From contig VBGU01000059.1 of NCBI GenBank assembly GCA_005881085.1, positions 1 through 9,403 of the forward strand: DNA of 9,403 nt, in the 5' to 3' direction. Source of the stretch: Chloroflexota bacterium. Its GTDB lineage: Bacteria; Chloroflexota; Limnocylindria; P2-11E. The notes beneath the pieces were generated by a model. It was not told where the DNA came from. It saw nothing but the letters and a program-made list of their open reading frames with translations, and searched no databases. The position numbers and the translations under genes were made by a program. Positions within the stretch are counted from its first letter, which is position 1; each line of letters opens with the position of its first letter. Of the stretch, positions 5,595 through 9,403 are shown piece after piece.

Positions 5595-7186
5595 GCCGAC
5601 GTCAGCGCTGGACGCTCATCGCGGCGGTCCTCGGCTCGTCCATCGTCTTCGTGGACTCGTCGGTCGTGACCGTCGCGCTGCCGAAGATCGGCCGCGAGCT
5701 ACCGACGACGCTCCTCGGCGTGCTCGAGGGCCAGTTATATGTCTACGCCGGGTACCTGCTGACGCTCTCTGCGCTCCTCATCCTCGCGGGTGCGCTGTCT
5801 GACTTCTATGGCCGGCGCCGCGTCTTCCTCATCGGGCTCGTCGGTTTCGGACTCACCAGTGTGCTGTGCGGCCTCGCGCCGAACATGGAGTTCCTCGTCC
5901 TGTCGCGCATCCTGCAGGGCGCCGCCGGCGCGATCCTGGTGCCGGGGTCACTCGCGCTTCTCACAGCCACCTTCAGCGGCGAAGCCCAGGGACGCGCCTA
6001 CGGCGTGTGGGCCGCGGCGACGGCGGCGACGACCATCCTCGGACCGTTCATCGGCGGCATCCTTGTCGACACGATCTCGTGGCGCGTCGCGTTCCTCATC
6101 AACGTTCCGCTTGTCGTCCTCGCGGTCTGGGCGACCGCCCTCTATGTCCCGGAGAGCCGCAACGAGAACGCCACTGGGCGCTTCGACTGGCTCGGCGCCG
6201 CGGTGGTGGCTGTCGCGGTCGGCGGCCTCAGCTTCGGCGCGACCTACGGTCAACAGCGTGAGTGGCGCGATCCGCTGGCGTATGTCGCGCTTGTTGCCGG
6301 CGTCGTCGCGACCATCGCGTTCCCGTTCCTGATGCGGCGCAGCCGCGATCCGCTCGTGCCGCTCGAGCTCTTCCGTTCGCGGAACTTCACGATCACCAAC
6401 ATCTCGACGCTCCTCATCTACGGAGCGCTCTATGTGACCTTCTATTACCTCGCCCTGTTCCTCCAGGGCGTGCTCGGTTACTCCGCGTCGGCCGCGGGCC
6501 TCGCGGGCATTCCGGGCGGCGTTCTCCTCGTGGTGCTGTCGACGCGCTTCGGTGCTCTTGCGGTGCGTCTCGGTCCGAAGATCTTCATGACCGTGGGCCC
6601 GGCGCTCATGGCGATCGGAGTGCTGTGGTTCGCCCGAGTCCCGGCGACGAGCGCGGCATGGATCTTCACCCCGGGCGACCCGTCGAGCTGGATCCCGCCG
6701 CGCGAGTGGTTCGTCGACTTTCTGCCCGGTCAGATCATCTTCGGGTTCGGGCTCGCGATGATGGTCGCCCCGCTTACGACGGCGCTGATGACAAGTGTGC
6801 CGGTCCGCAACTCCGGGGTCGCCTCGGCCGTCAACAACGCCATATCGCGAGTCGGCCCTCAGCTCGCCGGAGCGGTGATCTTTGTCGCGATCACCGCGAG
6901 CTTCTATTCGGGTATGGCCGCGCGCCTTCCGGGGACCGATCCCTCCGACCCGGCGTTCCGCCACGACTACTCGCCGATGAACGTGCCGCGCTGTCCTGGC
7001 CCGTGTCCCCAGGAACTGACCGCGCGCATCGAGGCGGATCGCGACCAGTCCACCGACGCCTTCCATCTGGCGATGTACGTCGGCGCGGCACTTCTCGTCG
7101 CGGGCGCCTTGGTGAACGCGGTCGGCATCTCGAACGAGGCGGCGCTCGAAGCGACGAGGCGTCGCACGCCGATGACGACGGTCTAG
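5591..7186 (+). CDS. MFS transporter, DHA2 family (EmrB/QacA-type drug:H+ antiporter)
   Basis: 531-residue inner-membrane transporter, the usual length for the 14-helix DHA2 group. Motifs seen in order: D1-type DSSVVTVALP (22-31) in the first helix, motif A GALSDFYGRRRVF (67-79) in the first cytoplasmic loop, motif B RILQGAAGAILVP (107-119), and antiporter motif C around ILGPFIGGIL (149-158) followed by WRVAFLINVP. GVASAVNNAISRVGPQ is the usual DHA2 stretch before the late helices. A soluble loop before the last helix (about residues 441-487) contains CPGPC, with Cys468 and Cys472, a close pair that could form a disulfide or bind metal. It starts at GTG 5591, overlapping the DUF1684 stop (GTGA). 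Such proteins export toxic organic molecules using the proton gradient; the cargo cannot be read here. Its place at the end of the chain suggests it exports something handled by the upstream oxidoreductase and DUF1684 protein. Confidence 0.93.
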   Translation: MSRRQRWTLIAAVLGSSIVFVDSSVVTVALPKIGRELPTTLLGVLEGQLYVYAGYLLTLSALLILAGALSDFYGRRRVFLIGLVGFGLTSVLCGLAPNMEFLVLSRILQGAAGAILVPGSLALLTATFSGEAQGRAYGVWAAATAATTILGPFIGGILVDTISWRVAFLINVPLVVLAVWATALYVPESRNENATGRFDWLGAAVVAVAVGGLSFGATYGQQREWRDPLAYVALVAGVVATIAFPFLMRRSRDPLVPLELFRSRNFTITNISTLLIYGALYVTFYYLALFLQGVLGYSASAAGLAGIPGGVLLVVLSTRFGALAVRLGPKIFMTVGPALMAIGVLWFARVPATSAAWIFTPGDPSSWIPPREWFVDFLPGQIIFGFGLAMMVAPLTTALMTSVPVRNSGVASAVNNAISRVGPQLAGAVIFVAITASFYSGMAARLPGTDPSDPAFRHDYSPMNVPRCPGPCPQELTARIEADRDQSTDAFHLAMYVGAALLVAGALVNAVGISNEAALEATRRRTPMTTV

Positions 7187-7214
7187 CCGCCGGCCGTTCT
7201 CCGGGAGTGGTCGC

Positions 7215-7244
7215 TTGACTTCATTGGTAAGTGCAGACTAACGT
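7215..7244 (+). promoter_or_regulatory. Putative sigma-70-type promoter of the VOC gene
   Basis: TTGACT at 7215-7220 matches five of six -35 positions. TAACGT at 7239-7244 is a fair -10 (three of six) after an 18-bp spacer. It stands 37 bp before the GTG of the VOC gene in a gap less GC-rich than its surroundings, and is the best promoter match I see in the window. It implies that the VOC gene is transcribed separately from the upstream chain. Confidence 0.55.
7227..7242 (+). promoter_or_regulatory. Imperfect dyad, possible operator
   Basis: GTAAGT-GCAG-ACTAAC forms an inverted repeat with five of six matching pairs per arm and a 4-bp centre. It fills the second half of the promoter spacer and runs into the putative -10, where a dimeric repressor (TetR, MarR or ArsR type) would block RNA polymerase. 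No such regulator is encoded in the window, so the binding protein is unknown. A short imperfect dyad can also arise by chance. Confidence 0.42.
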
Positions 7245-7269
7245 AAGGTCCTTCGCGCAACAGCGCAAT

Positions 7270-7276
7270 GGGAGGT
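7270..7276 (+). promoter_or_regulatory. Ribosome binding site of the VOC gene
   Basis: GGGAGGT ends four bases before the GTG at 7281 and selects that codon. The ATG at 7268-7270 overlaps this site and is in a different frame. Confidence 0.75.
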
Positions 7277-7280
7277 CTAC

Positions 7281-7631
7281 GTGGGCGATCCGGTCACGAA
7301 TTTCGAGGTCAATAGCGCGGATCCGGCGAAGGCGCGTCGTTTCTACACCGCGGTGCTCGGCTGGAAGATGAACGAGGTCCCAAACAACTACACGTTCGTC
7401 GACACCGACGCCGGCGGCAAAGGCATCGGCGGCGGCATCGGTCCACTCCGCGGCCCGAAGCCTTTCGTCACGTTCTACGTCGTGGTCCGCGACCTGGGCG
7501 CGACGCTGAAGAAAGCCACCGACAACGGCGGAAAGGTCGTGTTCCCCGCCACCAAGGTCGGACCCACGACGACGATCGCCCTCTTCAGCGATCCAGATGG
7601 GAACGTGATCGGTCTCACCGACGGCAAGTAG
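7281..7631 (+). CDS. VOC family (glyoxalase/bleomycin resistance fold) protein
   Basis: 116-residue cytoplasmic protein starting at GTG with a good ribosome site. It has the two beta-alpha-beta-beta-beta halves of the vicinal oxygen chelate fold. The first opens with FEVNSADPAKARRFYTAVLGW and the second with FVTFYVVVRDLGATLKKATD; the latter ends in ALFSDPDGNVIGL, the usual closing motif. Metal-binding VOC enzymes carry His, Gln or Glu at the first strand and near the end of the second half. Here the first strand has only Glu9, and the usual Glu after DPDGNxI is Gly. A metal site is therefore doubtful, and a binding or sequestering role is as likely as catalysis. Gly-rich GGKGIGGGIG in the middle is common in small VOC proteins. 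It has its own putative promoter and operator-like dyad, and faces the minus-strand flavoprotein gene only 6 bp away. No specific substrate can be named. Confidence 0.88.
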   Translation: MGDPVTNFEVNSADPAKARRFYTAVLGWKMNEVPNNYTFVDTDAGGKGIGGGIGPLRGPKPFVTFYVVVRDLGATLKKATDNGGKVVFPATKVGPTTTIALFSDPDGNVIGLTDGK

Positions 7632-7637
7632 CCGCTT

Positions 7638-9128
7638 CTACAGCAGCAGAGCCTCGAGCGCCCCGACGACCGCGCGCTCGTGATCGCGGGTGCGGAAGTC
7701 GTGAAGCGGGTTCGGCGGCAGATCGTGCTCCGTGCTGACGCCGCCGCGCCGCGTGTACAGGACCGGGTAGATGTCGCCGGCCGGGTTCTCTTCGAGCGTG
7801 GCGGCGACAGCCTCGGCCGGGCCCGAATCGAGAAAGCTCTGCAGTGGGAGGATCCCGTCGTCGACGATGCCGCGCTTTTCGTCGCGGACGAGCACTCGCG
7901 CAAGGTAGGACTTCTGGTGCCAGAGCTCCGGTGCGTTCGTGACCTCGTGCAATAGATAGGACACGACCTCGGCCCGCGCCACGACCGGCCGCTCGGGGTC
8001 GATCGCGAAATGCTTTCGCGCCACCTCGCGTGCGAGGACGCGGCCGTTGTAGCGATGGCCGTTCACGCCGCCGGAGTTGCTCGGCATCCCGTGCTTGCGC
8101 AGGCCGGGAGAGGCCTGGTGGATCGTTCCGCCGAAGTACACGCCCGGGACCGACGCGCTCTCCCAGAACGGTGTTTGCGCGGGCAGCTTGTTGCGCCCGA
8201 CCGTCGCGACGCCGAGGTCCGGCAGATCGAGGATTGGACTGGTGAAGCCGGTCGCCGCGATCACGTCGTCGACTTCGAAGACGAGCTCGGCGGCGCTGTC
8301 GGCCTTGCGTGTGTGCACGCGGAACGTCTCGCCGGTGCGCTCGACGCGCTCGATCGATGCATCGAGCACGATGACTCCGCCGGCGAGGACGTGATCCTCG
8401 TACGGCTGCACGTACCGCGCGCGGACTCCGACGAGCGACCGCGTGTTGATCGACAGCTTCGCGGGTGACGGAGAGGCGAGGACGATCTGCCTCGCCCACT
8501 GTAAAAAACCGGTCGCGAGCTCGAAGCCGGAGTTCTCCTTGCCGACGATGAACACCCGGCGCCCCGCATAGGTTTCGGCGGGACGCGTCTCTGCGTAGTG
8601 GGGAACGTCTTGGATCCCAGGTATTTGCGGACGCCACGGCTCGGCCACGCCGACGGCGAAGATCGGCACCTGGCAGCGGTACTCGCCGTCGCTCGTCTGG
8701 AGCACCCAACGATCGCCGTCGCGGCGCGTCCCGGTCCAGCGGCAGCCGTACCGCACCGCGACGCCGGCGCGGTCGGCGAACGCTTCGAGGCTCCGTTGCA
8801 TCTCAGGTCGGGACGGGTAGTACGAGGTGCCGTCCATCATCGAGCACATGAGCGCGCGGCACTCCTGCTCCTCGGGGAGCAGGCTGTTCCAGTCGTAGCG
8901 CTCGTACTCGCGGGTGCCCTGCTCGAATGGTGCGTACGGCTTTGTCCACGAAAGGAGGCGCTGAAAGAAGGGCCACTTGCGGAACATCCCTCCCGCGCTC
9001 TCATCGGCCGAGATGACCGCGTGCCGGAGGCCGAGGCGCGAGAGCGAGTAGCTGATCTGAAGACCCCCTGGACCGCTGCCGACGACGACGACCGGATAGT
9101 CGCCAGGCGGGTGGGGACGATCGGTCAG
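7638..9128 (-). CDS. FMO-like FAD/NAD(P)-dependent oxidoreductase, probable CTG start
   Basis: From the CTG at 9128-9126 the protein has 496 residues. FAD motif VVVVGSGPGG is at 13-22; a second Rossmann motif VGKENSGFE (about 195-203) would bind NADPH; AATGF (about 291-295) is the linker usual in FMO and N-hydroxylating monooxygenases. The thioredoxin-reductase-like end GVYFGGTIHQASPG lacks the common GD acidic residue. No redox CxxC is seen, which argues against thioredoxin reductase. About 110 residues after the flavoprotein core look like an extra C-terminal domain. The frame opens after a TGA at 9167-9165 and has no ATG, GTG or TTG before the FAD motif. CTG follows GGAGGAG and overlaps the stop of the upstream gene (CTGA). 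The first ATG (8987) is codon 48, behind the FAD motif, so a start there would give a crippled enzyme. Likely a monooxygenase or related oxidoreductase of unknown substrate. Confidence 0.86.
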   Translation of the reverse strand: MTDRPHPPGDYPVVVVGSGPGGLQISYSLSRLGLRHAVISADESAGGMFRKWPFFQRLLSWTKPYAPFEQGTREYERYDWNSLLPEEQECRALMCSMMDGTSYYPSRPEMQRSLEAFADRAGVAVRYGCRWTGTRRDGDRWVLQTSDGEYRCQVPIFAVGVAEPWRPQIPGIQDVPHYAETRPAETYAGRRVFIVGKENSGFELATGFLQWARQIVLASPSPAKLSINTRSLVGVRARYVQPYEDHVLAGGVIVLDASIERVERTGETFRVHTRKADSAAELVFEVDDVIAATGFTSPILDLPDLGVATVGRNKLPAQTPFWESASVPGVYFGGTIHQASPGLRKHGMPSNSGGVNGHRYNGRVLAREVARKHFAIDPERPVVARAEVVSYLLHEVTNAPELWHQKSYLARVLVRDEKRGIVDDGILPLQSFLDSGPAEAVAATLEENPAGDIYPVLYTRRGGVSTEHDLPPNPLHDFRTRDHERAVVGALEALLL

Positions 9129-9403
9129 GCGCTCCTCCGCGTCACGTTCGCGAGCTTCCGTGCTTCAGCGACGAGGAGGCGGTAACAGACCCGGGGATGG
9201 GTCTGGAGGAATTCCCGCAGGAGCTCGCCCGGCACGACGAGGCAGCGCAGCGGCCTGGCCGCGATGACGTCGGCGACGGGAGGCTCGCCAAGCAGGACGG
9301 ATATCTCACCGAAGAAATCGCCGCGGCCGAGCGTGCCGAGCCGCTTGCCGTGTGCAACGAGCGCGGCCTCGCCCTCGAGCACGATGTAGAAGCCCGATCC
9401 AGT
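9125..9403 (-). CDS. Cyclic nucleotide-binding (CRP-like, cNMP) domain protein, 5' partial
   Basis: The visible C-terminal 92 codons run off the window edge without a start; the in-frame GTG at 9382-9380 is inside the domain. The stretch is the second part of a cNMP-binding beta-roll: GSGFYIVLEGEAALV, then LGTLGRGDFFGEISVLLG, then VADVIAARPLRCLVVP, then a closing helix with LLREFLQTHP. The phosphate-binding cassette keeps FGE, but the Arg that contacts the cyclic phosphate in CRP and PKA (in PRxA) is replaced: the matching stretch is EPPVADV. It may not bind cAMP or cGMP in the usual way. No helix-turn-helix follows, because the protein ends about 15 residues after the domain, so it is not a CRP-type transcription factor. 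The N-terminal part is unseen. The stop overlaps the CTG of the flavoprotein gene, so the pair is probably co-translated and the domain may regulate that enzyme. Confidence 0.85.
   Translation of the reverse strand, partial: TGSGFYIVLEGEAALVAHGKRLGTLGRGDFFGEISVLLGEPPVADVIAARPLRCLVVPGELLREFLQTHPRVCYRLLVAEARKLANVTRRSA
9132..9138 (-). promoter_or_regulatory. Ribosome binding site supporting the CTG start
   Basis: On the minus strand GGAGGAG reads from 9138 to 9132. The GGAGG core stands five bases before the CTG at 9128-9126. Together with the CTG/TGA overlap it is the main argument for translational coupling at this non-standard start. Confidence 0.6.

Noticed and set aside
5948..7066. A 372-codon minus-strand open frame opposite the MFS gene
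   Set aside because: Low-complexity Arg/Glu/Asp/His translation without hydrophobic core or family motif; the + strand frame carries all DHA2 motifs.
7187..7214. Terminator after the MFS gene
   Set aside because: CCGG at 7190-7193 can pair with CCGG at 7201-7204, but the stem is four bases and no T run follows.
7421..7444. Short near-tandem repeat GGCGGCATCGG in the VOC gene
   Set aside because: It encodes the Gly-rich GIGGGIG loop common in small VOC proteins and is only two units long, so there is no sign of an independent repeat element.
7615..8709. A 364-codon second minus-strand frame within the flavoprotein gene
   Set aside because: Arg-rich shadow of the flavoprotein, offset by one frame, with no motif of its own.
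7638..8987. Flavoprotein starting at the ATG at 8987
   Set aside because: This start would remove the first 47 residues, including the complete GSGPGG FAD motif that is intact in the same frame upstream.

Overview
The window is GC-rich (roughly two thirds G+C by eye) and tightly packed. Many start codons overlap the preceding stop (ATGA, GTGA and one apparent CTGA), GTG starts are common, and no gap between genes exceeds about 100 bases. This fits a chromosomal piece from a high-GC soil- or freshwater-type bacterium. The substrate-binding lipoprotein, the DUF1684 protein and the lectin-like repeats would suit Chloroflexota or Actinomycetota, but no marker gene is present and the phylum is a guess.

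Bases 1-3230 (+ strand) encode a quaternary-amine/osmoprotectant ABC importer of the OpuC/ProU type: an ATPase (5' end outside the window), two permeases and a lipoprotein that captures the solute. Directly behind, and overlapping, come a small protein with lectin-like beta-propeller repeats (3200-3634), a pyridine nucleotide-disulfide oxidoreductase of the dihydrolipoamide dehydrogenase fold that lacks the usual catalytic His/Glu (3631-4998), a DUF1684 protein (4995-5594) and a 14-helix-type DHA2 drug/proton antiporter (5591-7186). All eight run in the same direction. Six of the seven junctions overlap and the seventh gap is 85 bp, so they can be read as one transcription unit, possibly with a second entry point before the binding protein.

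A short gap (7187-7280) carries the best promoter candidate in the window, with an imperfect dyad across its spacer and -10. It leads into a single VOC/glyoxalase-fold gene (7281-7631).

The right end (7638-9403) is on the minus strand: a cyclic-nucleotide-binding-type domain, cut by the window edge, runs into an FMO-like flavoprotein. The flavoprotein appears to start at a CTG overlapping the upstream TGA. Its first ATG lies after the FAD-binding motif and would give a truncated protein. This unit converges on the VOC gene with only 6 bp between stop codons.

I see no RNA genes, insertion sequences, CRISPR arrays or convincing intrinsic terminators. The most interesting points are the odd gene chain joining an osmolyte importer to a lectin-like protein and a catalytically altered disulfide reductase, and the CNMP-domain/flavoprotein pair with its apparent CTG start.
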